Of a stretch of DNA of 64,000 nt, positions 8,536 to 18,144 are shown one piece after another. The stretch is from assembly GCF_947504105.1 (NCBI RefSeq), contig NZ_CANNGP010000005.1, positions 1-64,000 on the forward strand, in the 5' to 3' direction. The DNA is from an uncultured Tateyamaria sp. (lineage in GTDB: Bacteria > Pseudomonadota > Alphaproteobacteria > Rhodobacterales > Rhodobacteraceae). The first letter of the stretch is position 1. Every line of letters begins with the position of its first letter. The position numbers were made by a program, and so were the translations under genes. The notes under the pieces are model-generated. The model was not told the origin of the DNA, searched no databases, and saw only the letters and a program-made list of their open reading frames with translations.

Positions 8536-8561
8536 CCCGGGGATAGCATCGCCACCCCGGG
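8536..8561 (-). terminator. GC-rich hairpin after the porin gene
   Basis: CCCGGGG and CCCCGGG flank a 12-base loop, 20 bases beyond the porin stop codon and just ahead of the tRNA 5' end. There is no T-tract, so it is a probable but weak terminator or an mRNA 3' stabilising hairpin. Confidence 0.45.
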
Positions 8562-8580
8562 TGTCAAGACAGGCGACGGC

Positions 8581-9672
8581 TTAGAACCGGTAGCGTGCAC
8601 CGATAAAGACAGCGTCGATATCCCGAAAGGATTCGGTCGGCGTTTCCGCGCTGAATGTGCGGAAGCCGCCGTAGACCTCGGTGTTCAGTCGATCGATCTT
8701 TTGCACCGCGAAAATACTGTAGCTTTCAGAGTCGCTGCCGTTCACCGCCTGATCGCTGCCATCATAGAAATCGACAGCGAATGACGTGCTGCCCCACGGC
8801 AGAAGATCCTGCTTCTGATACCCCAGTTTCACATAATTAAAGCCGGGGTCTTCACGACCGGCTGTATCCAGGTCGTCGGTCCCGGATGCAAAGGTGACAT
8901 TCAGGCCAGTAGGGTCGTGAAAGGCCGAAACTGAGCCCGCAAACCGATCCACCTCGTCAATCTGGGCATAGGCGATACCGCCACGCACACGCACATCGCC
9001 AAACGTTCGTGTGTACCGGATGGCAATGTCGTTATTGCTGTCTTCGCCGAAGGAAACGGATGCAACAAAACCACCGCCGAACGTGGGCGTGTCGTAGCGG
9101 AAACGTTCGACCCTGCTGATACCGTCGAAGTTGGAGAAGAAATTGCTGACAGTGTTGCCGCTAAAACCACCCGTAGCCGTGCGGAATATCTGGCCACCCG
9201 CAATCAGGCCTACGTCGGAATAGTTGCCAAGGGCTGTTCCCGACAGGTCAATCTCTGAAATCCCGTTCGAGGCAGCGTCGCCTTGTCCATAGGCGAAGTT
9301 ACCGTAGGGCGTGTTCGCAAACAGCTCGAACTTGCGTTCGTTGGAAACGGATGAGCTGATGTCCGAATTCAATTGGCTGACGGAATTTGATGAGGAGAAC
9401 TCGAACTCGTACTCTACCAGGGCACCGAAGATATAGTTTCCGAAGCTGTAAGCTGCCCGCGCGGTCAACCGTGTCGATGAGTTGTCGTTGTCCACGAAGA
9501 ATTCATTGCTCTCCACTCCGTCATCCGTGAACAGGAAGGCGCGGTTGATCTGACCACCCAAGGTAAAAGAAAAGCCGCCATCCTGAATATCGACAATCTC
9601 GGCCTGGGCAGCGGGTACGGACAGCGAAATCGCCGTCAGGGATGATCCAATGAGCAGGCGGTGAAACGTCAT
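8581..9672 (-). CDS. Outer-membrane porin
   Basis: A 363-residue general-diffusion porin. It has a Sec signal peptide (Leu/Ser-rich core, cleavage probably after PAAQA near residue 24). The mature part is rich in alternating aromatic and polar beta strands (FSFTLGGQINRAF, FELFANTPYGNFAYGQGD) and ends in GARYRF, the C-terminal Phe that the BAM machinery recognises. The length is usual for Rhodobacterales porins. It is transcribed alone, divergently from purM, with a 190-base gap that must hold both promoters. Solute specificity cannot be read from the sequence. Confidence 0.85.
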   Translation of the reverse strand: MTFHRLLIGSSLTAISLSVPAAQAEIVDIQDGGFSFTLGGQINRAFLFTDDGVESNEFFVDNDNSSTRLTARAAYSFGNYIFGALVEYEFEFSSSNSVSQLNSDISSSVSNERKFELFANTPYGNFAYGQGDAASNGISEIDLSGTALGNYSDVGLIAGGQIFRTATGGFSGNTVSNFFSNFDGISRVERFRYDTPTFGGGFVASVSFGEDSNNDIAIRYTRTFGDVRVRGGIAYAQIDEVDRFAGSVSAFHDPTGLNVTFASGTDDLDTAGREDPGFNYVKLGYQKQDLLPWGSTSFAVDFYDGSDQAVNGSDSESYSIFAVQKIDRLNTEVYGGFRTFSAETPTESFRDIDAVFIGARYRF

Positions 9673-9864
9673 GGCGATGTCCTTTGAGTGGTTGGTGCAA
9701 GAACTGTGTCACGTTCTCGCAGCCTCGAATATGAGGTGTCACGAGAGGGTGACGCGCCGTGAGGGGCGCGTGAAACGCGGCGCAGCGGCGCAGAACTGCA
9801 TTTCCTTTTGCAACGCCACCTGTCTTCACGTTAAGGGGCAGGCGAGCCCCCGGGGAGATTGAGA

Positions 9865-10911
9865 ATGAACAGTAACAAGAACGGACTGACCTATGCGCAG
9901 GCCGGTGTCGATATCGACGCAGGCAACGCTCTGGTCGAGCGGATCAAACCGGCTGCCGCAGCCACGAAACGGGCAGGGGTTGCATCCGGGCTGGGTGGCT
10001 TCGGGGGATTGTTCGATCTGAAAGCTGCCGGTTTTGTCGATCCGGTGCTGGTGGCCGCCACGGATGGTGTCGGGACCAAGCTGCGGATCGCTATCGATAC
10101 CGGAAACGTGGACGGCGTGGGTGTCGATCTGGTGGCAATGTGCGTCAATGATCTGGTCTGCCAGGGCGCGGAACCGCTGTTCTTTCTAGATTACTTCGCC
10201 ACGGGCAAACTGGAACTCGATCAGGCAGCGCGGATCATCGAAGGGATCGCGCGCGGCTGCGAAGCCTCCGGTTGTGCTTTGATCGGTGGTGAGACCGCAG
10301 AGATGCCGGGAATGTATCCTGCGGGTGACTTTGATCTTGCCGGTTTCTCGGTCGGCGCGATGGAGCGGGGCGCGGCCCTGCCAGCGGGCGTGGTTGAGGG
10401 CGATGTGCTTTTGGGATTGGCCTCAGACGGTGTGCATTCCAACGGGTACTCCCTGGTCCGCAAGATCGTCGAAACCTCTCGGCTTGGCTGGGACGATGCT
10501 TGCCCATGGGGCGAGGGACGCCTTGGCGCGACCCTGCTGACGCCCACGCGCCTTTACGTCAAGGCGGCGCTGGCTGCGATCAAGGCAGGCGGCGTGCACG
10601 GCTTTGCCCACATCACCGGCGGTGGTCTGACCGAAAACCTGCCGCGTGTGCTGCCCGAGGGGATGGCTGTGCATGTGGATTTGGACAAATGGGAATTGCC
10701 ATCGGTCTTCCAATGGCTTGCGGCGCAAGGCGGCATGGATCAAGCCGAAATGCTCAAGACCTTCAACGCCGGTATCGGGATGGTTGTGGTTGTGGACCCG
10801 GCCTCTGAAGCCGATGTGACAGCCGCACTCGAAGCCGAAGGGCAGGTCGTCACCCGGATCGGCGCGGTCGAAGCAGGGCAGGGCGTGCGCTACTCCGGGG
10901 CGCTTCTTTGA
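9865..10911 (+). CDS. purM: Phosphoribosylformylglycinamidine cyclo-ligase
   Basis: This 348-residue enzyme (AIR synthase) closes the imidazole ring in step five of purine synthesis, using ATP on formylglycinamidine ribotide. The hallmark [10 protein letters not shown] appears near residue 70, followed by [18 protein letters not shown] and the glycine-rich [12 protein letters not shown] chose ATG 9865 behind GGGGAG over a TTG two codons upstream. The stop codon overlaps the start of purN, giving a coupled purMN pair as in many proteobacteria. Confidence 0.95.
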   Translation: MNSNKNGLTYAQAGVDIDAGNALVERIKPAAAATKRAGVASGLGGFGGLFDLKAAGFVDPVLVAATDGVGTKLRIAIDTGNVDGVGVDLVAMCVNDLVCQGAEPLFFLDYFATGKLELDQAARIIEGIARGCEASGCALIGGETAEMPGMYPAGDFDLAGFSVGAMERGAALPAGVVEGDVLLGLASDGVHSNGYSLVRKIVETSRLGWDDACPWGEGRLGATLLTPTRLYVKAALAAIKAGGVHGFAHITGGGLTENLPRVLPEGMAVHVDLDKWELPSVFQWLAAQGGMDQAEMLKTFNAGIGMVVVVDPASEADVTAALEAEGQVVTRIGAVEAGQGVRYSGALL

Positions 10912-11498
10912 ACAAACGTGTCGGGATCTTTGTCTCGGGTGGCGGATCAAACATGCGTGCGCTGGTAGAGGACATGGATGCGTCGCACCCCGCCACGCCG
11001 ATCGTCGTTGTTTCGAACAAGGCCGATGCTGGTGGCATCGCGTGGGCGAAAGACGCCGGGCTTGCCACCGTGGTGGTCGATCACCGGCCTTTCGGAAAGG
11101 ATCGTGCCGGGTTTGAGGTGGCGATCTCGGAAGCCCTTGATCCCTTTGAGTTGGACCTGATTTGCCTGGCCGGGTTCATGCGCGTCCTCACGGCAGGCTT
11201 CGTGACGCCATGGCGCGGGCGCATGCTGAACATTCATCCCTCGCTTTTGCCCAAGTACCGTGGTTTGCACACCCATGCCCGAGCGCTTGAGGCAGGCGAT
11301 ACCGAGCACGGCTGCACCGTGCATCTGGTCACGCCCGAACTGGATGACGGCCCGATCCTCGGGCAGGCCCGCGTGCCTGTCCGTGTGGGCGATACGCCCG
11401 ACGATCTGGCCGCTCGGGTGCTGCAGCAAGAGCACATTTTATATCCGGCCGTGCTGCGCCGATTTGCGTCCGGGAACATGACACCGCTCCTGCTCTAG
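10908..11498 (+). CDS. purN: Phosphoribosylglycinamide formyltransferase
   Basis: A 196-residue GAR transformylase, step three of purine synthesis, transferring formyl from 10-formyl-THF. It has GGGSNMRAL near the N-terminus for phosphate binding, the catalytic Asn-His pair in [14 protein letters not shown] and the Asp of LDDGPIL. The start is a TTG within the end of purM (TTGA overlap), so translation is coupled to purM. Confidence 0.95.
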   Translation: MNKRVGIFVSGGGSNMRALVEDMDASHPATPIVVVSNKADAGGIAWAKDAGLATVVVDHRPFGKDRAGFEVAISEALDPFELDLICLAGFMRVLTAGFVTPWRGRMLNIHPSLLPKYRGLHTHARALEAGDTEHGCTVHLVTPELDDGPILGQARVPVRVGDTPDDLAARVLQQEHILYPAVLRRFASGNMTPLLL

Positions 11499-11564
11499 CC
11501 AGCGTGGGCGCGTTGGTGTAGGACCGGACAACCGGACGGTGAAAAGCAACAAAAAGAACCGCAC

Positions 11565-12725
11565 ATGAGAACTATCACAACCACGGACGCGTTGGCTGAA
11601 TTCTGTACCGAGGCCCGCGCGCACCCGTATGTGACCGTCGATACAGAATTCCTGCGCGAACGGACTTACTATTCCAAACTCTGCCTTGTGCAGTTGGCGA
11701 TGCCGGGCGACGATGACAGCAATGCCGTGTTGGTCGATCCACTGGCTGACGGCTTGTCGCTGGAACCGCTTTACGAGCTGTTTCGTGACACCGCCGTGGT
11801 CAAGGTATTCCACGCCGCGCGACAGGACCTCGAGATTTTCTATGTCGATGCGCAAGTCTTTCCTGAGCCGCTGTTCGACACGCAGGTGGCCGCAATGGTC
11901 TGCGGCTTTGGCGAACAGGTGGGATACGAGACGCTGGTGCGCAAGATCGCTAAGCAGTCACTCGACAAGACCTCGCGCTTTACCGATTGGTCGCGGCGAC
12001 CCCTGACGGACGCACAGAAAACCTACGCGATTGCCGATGTCACGCACCTGCGTCAAATCTACGAATTCCTTGCGGCCAAGCTGGCTGAAAGCGGGCGCGC
12101 GCGCTGGGTATCGGAAGAGCTGCAAACGCTGCTGAGCGCTGACACTTACATTGTCAAACCCGAGGATGCCTGGAAGCGTGTCAAGACACGCACGCATTCG
12201 GCCCGCTTCTTGGCGTTGGTAAGAGAACTGGCCGCCTTCCGCGAAACACATGCACAAGCCCGCAACATCCCCCGCAACCGTGTGTTCAAGGATGACGCGC
12301 TGGTCGAGCTGGCCAGCAACAAGCCGAAATCCTTTGAAGATCTGAGCCGCTCGCGGCTTTTGCTGCGCGAGGCGCGAAAGGGCGATATAGCGGATGGAAT
12401 CCTGGCTGCGGTCAAACGCGGGGTCGATATGGACCCCGATACCATGCCGCGCCCGGACCGATCGCGTGAAAAGCTTCAGGTGAACCCGGCCCTTGCCGAT
12501 CTGCTGCGCGTGCTTCTCAAGGCCAAGACTGAAAGCGCGGGTGTCGCGGCGAAGCTGATTGCGTCGGCTGCGGATCTGGATGCGCTGGCGGCCGGCATGC
12601 GGGACGTGCCTGCGCTTCAGGGTTGGCGGTCAGAGGTGTTTGGGACAGACGCACTGCGTTTGTGTGACGGGCGCGTGGCCCTTACGGCCAAGGGGGCCGA
12701 TGTTCAGATCATCCCGCTGGATTGA
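11565..12725 (+). CDS. rnd: Ribonuclease D
   Basis: A 386-residue 3'-5' exoribonuclease involved in tRNA 3' maturation. The DEDD catalytic set is visible: Asp and Glu in VTVDTEFLRE, Asp in HAARQDLEIF and Asp in AIADVTHLRQIYEFL, the last with the Tyr of the DEDDy subclass. An HRDC domain follows (about 210-290), and the last 90 residues fit the usual C-terminal part. It lies 66 bases after purN on the same strand. Confidence 0.92.
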   Translation: MRTITTTDALAEFCTEARAHPYVTVDTEFLRERTYYSKLCLVQLAMPGDDDSNAVLVDPLADGLSLEPLYELFRDTAVVKVFHAARQDLEIFYVDAQVFPEPLFDTQVAAMVCGFGEQVGYETLVRKIAKQSLDKTSRFTDWSRRPLTDAQKTYAIADVTHLRQIYEFLAAKLAESGRARWVSEELQTLLSADTYIVKPEDAWKRVKTRTHSARFLALVRELAAFRETHAQARNIPRNRVFKDDALVELASNKPKSFEDLSRSRLLLREARKGDIADGILAAVKRGVDMDPDTMPRPDRSREKLQVNPALADLLRVLLKAKTESAGVAAKLIASAADLDALAAGMRDVPALQGWRSEVFGTDALRLCDGRVALTAKGADVQIIPLD

Positions 12726-12734
12726 TACAGGAGG

Positions 12735-13268
12735 TCAGCGACGCGTGGTTGACTGCGCGTTCCGCAGTCCCTCGACTCGGATCACGCTGATCTCGGACAA
12801 TTCCTGATCGGTGAGACGGCGTGCGGCTGTGACCGTGCGTACCCGCTGGCTGAGCGTGCGTGTGGGGCGGTCGGAGTGAATGCCCCGCAACTGATAGGTC
12901 AGCACACCGTCAACGGGCAGGTTTTCGTCGCTATCGGTGGTCAACCGCACGTCATACACGCGGTCCTCGCCCGCGATACCGGTGGCCTGTACGATGGCGC
13001 CTCCGGGGACCGGTTCAATCACCAGATCAGTGACCTGATCAATAGGGGTGCCGACATAGAGTTCCGTCTGGTCGCGCAGACTGGAAAACAGGCCCGCCCG
13101 TCGCGTTTCCGGGATCAGCGGGTTGGTCGCAGCCCTTGGGTCGGGCTGAACTGGTCCGGACCGGCTGTTGCCAAACCAGTTGATCGGGTTCACCCGGCTG
13201 TCACGCACAGCGGCGCAGGCCGACAGGGTCAACGTGGCAACCAGAAGGGTAGGTAAGATCAGGCGCAT
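12735..13268 (-). CDS. Conserved lipoprotein of unknown function
   Basis: A 177-residue secreted lipoprotein. MRLILPTLLVATLTLSAC is a signal peptide with a lipobox, Cys18 being the lipidated residue, so it is probably anchored to the outer membrane. The rest has no domain I recognise; it carries a possible beta-rich segment and a C-terminal region rich in Arg and Thr. ATG 13268 was chosen because it gives the signal peptide directly; an upstream frame adds 21 non-signal residues. It is convergent with rnd and divergent from sufE. Confidence 0.7.
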   Translation of the reverse strand: MRLILPTLLVATLTLSACAAVRDSRVNPINWFGNSRSGPVQPDPRAATNPLIPETRRAGLFSSLRDQTELYVGTPIDQVTDLVIEPVPGGAIVQATGIAGEDRVYDVRLTTDSDENLPVDGVLTYQLRGIHSDRPTRTLSQRVRTVTAARRLTDQELSEISVIRVEGLRNAQSTTRR

Positions 13269-13404
13269 TGTCCGCTCGCATATTTGCTTTTGGCACATGT
13301 GGTACCGGATGCAGCCGCTGTTGAAAAGCATCCATTGCTGCTCTGGACCTTTGCGGCTGCTGCGCCTAGGTCACAAAGGCACAGGCATGATGTGGGGACA
13401 CCGG

Positions 13405-13812
13405 ATGGCAACGGCCAGCTTTGAAGAGATCGTGGAAGATTTTGAGTTTCTCGAAGATTGGGAAGACCGTTATCGCTATGTGATCGAGCAGGGCAAGGCG
13501 ATGGACCCGCTGCCCGCTGCGCTCAGGGTGCCTGCAACCAAGGTTGACGGCTGTGCCAGCCAGGTCTGGCTGCATCCGCAGATCGAAAACGGGATATTCC
13601 GATTTGACGGCGAAAGCGATGCAATGATCGTGAAGGGGCTGATTGCAGTGCTGCGCAGGCTATACAATGGCTTGCCGGTGGCCGAGGTACGTGCCGTGGA
13701 TGCGCGGGCTGAAATGGCGCGGCTGGGGCTGAACGACCACCTGTCGGCGCAACGGTCAAATGGGCTTCGGGCCATGATCGAGCGGATCCAGTTGGTGGCT
13801 GCAGCTGCGTGA
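13405..13812 (+). CDS. sufE: Cysteine desulfuration protein SufE
   Basis: A 135-residue SufE-like sulfur acceptor. It takes persulfide sulfur from the desulfurase SufS and passes it to the Suf iron-sulfur scaffold. The acceptor Cys is in KVDGCASQVW (about residue 50) and the family region FDGESDAMIVKGLIAVL follows. ATG 13405 behind GGGGA is preferred to ATG 13387. It is monocistronic here, away from any suf operon. Confidence 0.9.
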   Translation: MATASFEEIVEDFEFLEDWEDRYRYVIEQGKAMDPLPAALRVPATKVDGCASQVWLHPQIENGIFRFDGESDAMIVKGLIAVLRRLYNGLPVAEVRAVDARAEMARLGLNDHLSAQRSNGLRAMIERIQLVAAAA

Positions 13813-13842
13813 TCCCAAGGCCGCCAGAGGCGACACCATGAT

Positions 13843-13895
13843 TCAGGGGGCTCTGCCCCCGCCTGCGGCGCCCCCGTCGTATTTACGTTCAGAAG
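13843..13895. repeat. Rhodobacterales-type intergenic palindromic repeat
   Basis: GGGGGCTCTGCCCCC is followed by a second GC-rich arm pair and then GTCGTATTTACG and AGAAGAAG-like sequence. The arrangement resembles a repeat common between genes in this order. A diverged relative lies at 48249-48300. It separates sufE from the convergent DUF1638 gene. Confidence 0.55.
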
Positions 13896-13904
13896 AAGGT
13901 GCTG

Positions 13905-14549
13905 TTAGAGTCGCGTCAGAGTGGTTTGCAGGTCACCATAGCCTGTAAAGCGACGTTCAAAGGCCAGTCCCAGTGTGTGCGCCGCGGCGCGCGCCTTCTC
14001 GGTAAGGCTCGGATCATTGGTCTGGGCCTGGTAAACGAGCTTTTCATAATTGCCGAAATACATGTCTCGCAGTTCGGGATGGCGGTCGAGCCCCATGGGT
14101 TTGATTACGAAGGCTTCGAACTGGCGGACGAGGAAATCAGTTAGGTAGAAGGTGGTGATTTCACTTTCACTTTGCGCTGCAAATCTTTCATTTCCCTCGA
14201 AAAAACTGTAGCAGTGTGGGCCCGAGATCATCTCTACACCCATCTCGGCACAGGCGGCTTGCAGCAGGCCGCCCGTCCCGCAATCCGCATAGACCACAAA
14301 GATGGTTTCATAAGCGTCACGGTGCTTGGTGACCGCGTCACGCACGGCCTCGGTGATCTTGTTAGGGAACAAGTGGTACTTGGCGGGCAGGCAGGTCAGA
14401 TCCATGTGATCCCAGCCGTTTGTGCGTTTGAGATCCAGTATCTCGCGAGCGAGCGCACCGCAGGCAATCAGCAAGATACGTCCCGCGCCCGTGGCGGGCA
14501 GGCCAGAGTCAGTCAATTGGGCGTCTGTCAGCGCCATTTGATCGAACAC
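13905..14549 (-). CDS. DUF1638 protein
   Basis: A 214-residue protein of the DUF1638 family, whose biochemical role is unknown to me. Features include the ILLIACGALAREIL segment near residue 25, YADCGTGG near 108 and the conserved Cys residues in these blocks. Members are often found beside corrinoid-dependent methyltransferases, as here, where the corrinoid protein gene is next but one. The GTG at 14549 and an ATG at 14537 are both possible starts; both overlap the redoxin gene, so translation is probably coupled. Confidence 0.7.
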   Translation of the reverse strand: MFDQMALTDAQLTDSGLPATGAGRILLIACGALAREILDLKRTNGWDHMDLTCLPAKYHLFPNKITEAVRDAVTKHRDAYETIFVVYADCGTGGLLQAACAEMGVEMISGPHCYSFFEGNERFAAQSESEITTFYLTDFLVRQFEAFVIKPMGLDRHPELRDMYFGNYEKLVYQAQTNDPSLTEKARAAAHTLGLAFERRFTGYGDLQTTLTRL

Positions 14550-15073
14550 CCCATGCTGGGCGTCTGGTCTTGGGGACCGTGTCCGGTTTCGGCCACCTGC
14601 TGCATGGCGTTTAGCAACTCGGGCACGCGATCTTTGGCGTCACCCATACCTGTGTCGTCTAGCCGCCCTCGGTATTGCAACTGTCCATCGCGGTTGAAGC
14701 CGAAGAAATCGGGTGTGCAGACAGCGCCATAGGCGCGCGCAACGGACTGATCCGCGTCGATGAGATAGGGAAAGTCAAACCTGTGTTTTTTCGCGAAACC
14801 GGGCATTTTGTCCGGGGCATCAGCGGGGTAGGCGGCATAGTCATTGGCGTTGATGGCAACCACGCCGATACCCAGTGTTTTCAGGGCCTTCGCATCCGCC
14901 GCCAGTCGGTCCGCAATCGCGATGACATAGGGGCAATGATTGCAGATGAACGCCACAAGCATGCCGTTCTGACCCATGTGGTCTGACAGGTTATGCACGG
15001 CGCCATGCGCGTCCGTGAGGCTGAACTGTGGCGCTGGCGCGCCAAAGTCGCAGATCGGTGTATCAAGCAGCAT
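14528..15073 (-). CDS. Thioredoxin-family redoxin (AhpC/TSA-like)
   Basis: A 181-residue cytoplasmic thioredoxin-fold protein. The CNHC redox motif lies in FICNHCPYV (residues 41-49), followed by INANDYAAYP and the cis-Pro region GAVCTPDFFGF. Proteins of this type are annotated as thioredoxin family or alkyl hydroperoxide reductase/thiol-specific antioxidant-like. ATG 15073 was chosen because the upstream frame runs inside the corrinoid gene. Its place between the corrinoid protein and DUF1638 suggests a redox service to the methyltransferase system, but this is inference. Confidence 0.75.
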   Translation of the reverse strand: MLLDTPICDFGAPAPQFSLTDAHGAVHNLSDHMGQNGMLVAFICNHCPYVIAIADRLAADAKALKTLGIGVVAINANDYAAYPADAPDKMPGFAKKHRFDFPYLIDADQSVARAYGAVCTPDFFGFNRDGQLQYRGRLDDTGMGDAKDRVPELLNAMQQVAETGHGPQDQTPSMGCSIKWR

Positions 15074-15107
15074 GTCGTTCTCCGGTTGGGCCGGGGCGAC
15101 AGGACAG

Positions 15108-15809
15108 TTAGCCTGCCGCCATCTGGTTGTGCTTGCGGGCCACGAATTCCTTGGCCGTTTCGACTGCCACGGCCGCGTCGCGGCAATAGGCGTCGGCGCC
15201 GATGGCCTTGCCGAACTCTTCATTCAGGGGCGCGCCACCGACCAGAACGATATAGTCATCCCGAATGCCCTGTTCGACCATCGTGTCTATCACGACCTTC
15301 ATATAAGGCATTGTTGTGGTCAGCAGCGCCGACATGCCCAAAATGTCCGGGCCTTCCTGTTCAATGGCTTCCAGGTAGTTTTCGACCGGGTTGTTGATGC
15401 CAAGATCGACCACTTCGAAGCCTGCGCCTTCCATCATCATCGACACGAGGTTCTTGCCAATATCATGGATGTCACCCTTGACGGTGCCAATGACCATCTT
15501 GCCCACGCGTGGTGCACCGGTTTCAGCCAGCAAAGGCTTTAGAATGAACATGCCGCCCTTCATCGCGTTTGCAGCCAGCAGCACTTCGGGCACGAACAGA
15601 ATGCCGTCGCGGAAATCATGTCCCACAATCGTCATACCCCCGACCAGAGCCTTGGTCAGGATGTCGTAAGGCACCCAGCCGCGCTCGAGCAGGATGTTGA
15701 CCGCTTCCTCGATCTCTTCCTTGAGACCATCATAGAGGTCGTCAAACATCTGTTGGACAAGCTCTTCGTCATCAAGTTCGGACAGGATGATTTCGTCTTC
15801 ATCTGACAT
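15108..15809 (-). CDS. Stand-alone corrinoid (B12-binding) methyltransferase protein
   Basis: A 233-residue protein with the two-part architecture of MtbC/MttC and of the central MetH module. An N-terminal four-helix cap (about 20-95) is followed by a Rossmann cobalamin domain with GDIHDIGKN, whose His is the lower axial ligand (near residue 114), then GMSALLTTTM and VGGAPLNEEF. It carries the methyl group between a donor and an acceptor methyltransferase. ATG 15809 follows AGAGGA. With the homocysteine methyltransferase at 17091-18107 it probably forms part of a split methionine synthase; no pterin-binding module is in the window. Confidence 0.85.
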   Translation of the reverse strand: MSDEDEIILSELDDEELVQQMFDDLYDGLKEEIEEAVNILLERGWVPYDILTKALVGGMTIVGHDFRDGILFVPEVLLAANAMKGGMFILKPLLAETGAPRVGKMVIGTVKGDIHDIGKNLVSMMMEGAGFEVVDLGINNPVENYLEAIEQEGPDILGMSALLTTTMPYMKVVIDTMVEQGIRDDYIVLVGGAPLNEEFGKAIGADAYCRDAAVAVETAKEFVARKHNQMAAG

Positions 15810-16017
15810 TGGCAATCCTCTTGCATGGGTGCCGGACCCGGTGCCTTGTTTTTCGATTTATCGTTCAGAATGTCGCAGCCGGACTGTCCGGATTACGACA
15901 TGGCCCGCTTCGCGTGCGACGCGAGAGACCACTTTTTGTGTGCCGTCGCATGCCGCGGCACGCCCGGTTGGTGTATCTTATCTGGTATATGTTCTTGTTG
16001 TGTTCTATTTTGGGCGC

Positions 16018-17094
16018 ATGAAACCCGATCTGCAGACCCGCACTCCCAAGGCGCGTGGCGCCGTGACCAACGCGGTCAGCCGTTATGAGACGGTCAGCCG
16101 CCACGCCGAGACGGACGGCTGGGAGATGGAGGAAGATCTGCCGACCTTGCGGACCGAGGTCAGCATCGAACGACCGCGCAGCTTGATAACGTACAACCGC
16201 TCGCCGGATCTGCCCTTTGACCGATCGATCAACCCGTATCGCGGGTGCGAGCATGGGTGCGTCTACTGCTTTGCCCGGCCGAGCCACGCCTATTTGGGCC
16301 TGTCGCCCGGTCTTGATTTCGAAACGCGGCTGGTGGCGCGCGCCGATGCGCCCCAGGTGCTGCGGGATGAGTTGGCGCGCAAACGCTACAAGGTTGCGCC
16401 GCTCGCCATCGGCACGAATACGGATCCGTATCAGCCGATCGAACGTGAGCATCGCATCATGCGCCAATGCCTCGAAGTGCTTGAGGAATGCGATCACCCT
16501 GTCGCGATCGTGACCAAGGGCACGCTGATTGAGCGCGACATGGACATCCTTTCCCGTATGGCCGCCAGGGGTTTGGCCCGGGTCGGTCTGTCGATCACGA
16601 CGCTTGATCCAATGCTTTGCCGCGCGATGGAACCTCGTGCGCCCACGCCCAGGCGACGGCTGGAAACCGTGCGCAGGTTGACAGGAGCGGGCATTCCGGT
16701 TCGGATCATGGCGTCGCCCATGGTACCTGCGCTGACCGACCCCGAGCTTGAGGCGATCCTTGCCTCGGGCAAGGCGGCAGGCGCGGGCAGTGCCAGCTGG
16801 ATCATGCTGCGCCTGCCGCGAGAGGTATCGCCGCTCTGGCAGGAATGGCTGGCCGTGCATTATCCCGACCGCGCGCACCGCATCATGTCGCGCCTGCGCG
16901 AAATGCATGGGGGCAAGGATTACGATGCCCGTTGGGGGCACCGCATGCGGGGCGAGGGACCCTATGCCGAGATTGTCGCGCATCGGTTTCAAGTGGCCAT
17001 CAAGCGTTTGGGGTTGAAAGAAAAACTGGCACCCATGCGCACCGACCTCTTTCGGTCGCCGCACGAACCAAGCGCCCAGCTAAACCTGCTCTAA
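16018..17094 (+). CDS. Radical SAM protein, PA0069 family
   Basis: A 358-residue radical SAM protein. The cluster motif CEHGCVYC (Cx3Cx2C) lies near residue 78. It is followed by the family sequence FARPSHAYLGLSPGLDFETRL and GTNTDPYQPIER, which mark the PA0069 / Rv2578c-type subgroup distantly related to spore photoproduct lyase. The substrate is unknown. ATG 16018 is preferred; the open frame runs upstream without support. It points against its neighbours and overlaps the convergent methyltransferase gene by four bases at its 3' end. Confidence 0.8.
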   Translation: MKPDLQTRTPKARGAVTNAVSRYETVSRHAETDGWEMEEDLPTLRTEVSIERPRSLITYNRSPDLPFDRSINPYRGCEHGCVYCFARPSHAYLGLSPGLDFETRLVARADAPQVLRDELARKRYKVAPLAIGTNTDPYQPIEREHRIMRQCLEVLEECDHPVAIVTKGTLIERDMDILSRMAARGLARVGLSITTLDPMLCRAMEPRAPTPRRRLETVRRLTGAGIPVRIMASPMVPALTDPELEAILASGKAAGAGSASWIMLRLPREVSPLWQEWLAVHYPDRAHRIMSRLREMHGGKDYDARWGHRMRGEGPYAEIVAHRFQVAIKRLGLKEKLAPMRTDLFRSPHEPSAQLNLL

Positions 17095-18107
17095 GCGGCA
17101 CGCCGTCCACGGCGCTTGCGGGCCGGGCGGTTGCCATCGTCGCCTGTGCCGTCAGTGGCTGACGAAAATGCACCTAAAGCTGCCACAATCGCGTCCAGCG
17201 ACGGGGCCGGTCGCGCGGAATGGGTGTCCAATGCTTCTCGCATCTTCTCGAGGTGGGCGGGGGTTGTACCGCAGCATCCGCCAATGATGGTCGCACCGCA
17301 ATCGCGCGCCATGGTGGCATAGTTTGCCATCAACTCCGGCGTGCCATCATAGTGAATATGTCCGTCATGATACTTTGGAATACCGGCGTTCCCCTTAGCG
17401 ATAATGGGTAATGTCGTGCCCGTGGCTGCAAAACCAAGAACAGTGCGCAACAGGTCAGATGCGCCCGTGCCGCAATTGGCACCGAAGGCCAAAGGCGGGA
17501 AATTCAGGCCAGAAACCAAGGTCGCCATGTCCGTGCTGGTCACACCCATCATGGTGCGACCCGCCGTGTCGAAGCTCATGGTGCCGACCCAAGGCAGCTC
17601 GGCTAGGGCAAACCCTTCGGCTGCTGCGGTGTACTCTTCAGGAGCCGATATTGTTTCAAGCCAACCGATATCCGCGCCGCCTGCCTTCAATCCGGCAGCC
17701 GTTTCGTGAAATATCTCGACCGCGTCCGCATGGGTTAGGCTGCCGACAGGTTCCATGATGTCGCCCGTTGGCCCAACCGAGCCTGCAACGATGACCTTGC
17801 GCCCGGCGGCATCGGCCACATCCCGGCCAAGCTCGGCCGCCATTTGGCTCAACTCGAACGCGCGGTGGCCTGCATCATGCAGTTTCAGGCGTGATGCATT
17901 TGCACCAAAAGAATTGGTCAGAAAGATATCGCTACCCGCATCGACCGCACCTTTGTAAAGAGTGCGCACCTTATCGGGTTCATCTTCATTCCAAAGCTCG
18001 GGCGCGTCACCTGACATCAGACCCATGGCAAACAGGTTTGTGCCCGTGGCGCCATCTGCCAGAAGGACGCCTTTTTCGGCCAGTAGAGTGGTCAGAGGAT
18101 CGGACAT
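17091..18107 (-). CDS. bmt: Betaine/cobalamin-homocysteine S-methyltransferase
   Basis: A 338-residue Zn-dependent homocysteine methyltransferase that makes methionine. It has LLADGATGTNLF at the N-terminus, GANCGTG (first Zn Cys) and the IIGGCCGTTPAHL double Cys near residue 285. The Arg/Gly-rich last 15 residues are an unusual basic tail. It resembles both betaine-homocysteine methyltransferases and the homocysteine module of MetH. With a free corrinoid protein nearby, the MetH-like role is as likely as a betaine one. ATG 18107 sits behind AAAAGG. Confidence 0.8.
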   Translation of the reverse strand: MSDPLTTLLAEKGVLLADGATGTNLFAMGLMSGDAPELWNEDEPDKVRTLYKGAVDAGSDIFLTNSFGANASRLKLHDAGHRAFELSQMAAELGRDVADAAGRKVIVAGSVGPTGDIMEPVGSLTHADAVEIFHETAAGLKAGGADIGWLETISAPEEYTAAAEGFALAELPWVGTMSFDTAGRTMMGVTSTDMATLVSGLNFPPLAFGANCGTGASDLLRTVLGFAATGTTLPIIAKGNAGIPKYHDGHIHYDGTPELMANYATMARDCGATIIGGCCGTTPAHLEKMREALDTHSARPAPSLDAIVAALGAFSSATDGTGDDGNRPARKRRGRRAA

Positions 18108-18144
18108 GATCAAACCTTTTCGCGCGAAGAGTTTTGATCACATG

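Noticed and set aside
15816-16017. Cobalamin or SAM/SAH riboswitch upstream of the corrinoid gene
   Set aside because: A hairpin is present but I could not find the conserved core of any known riboswitch.
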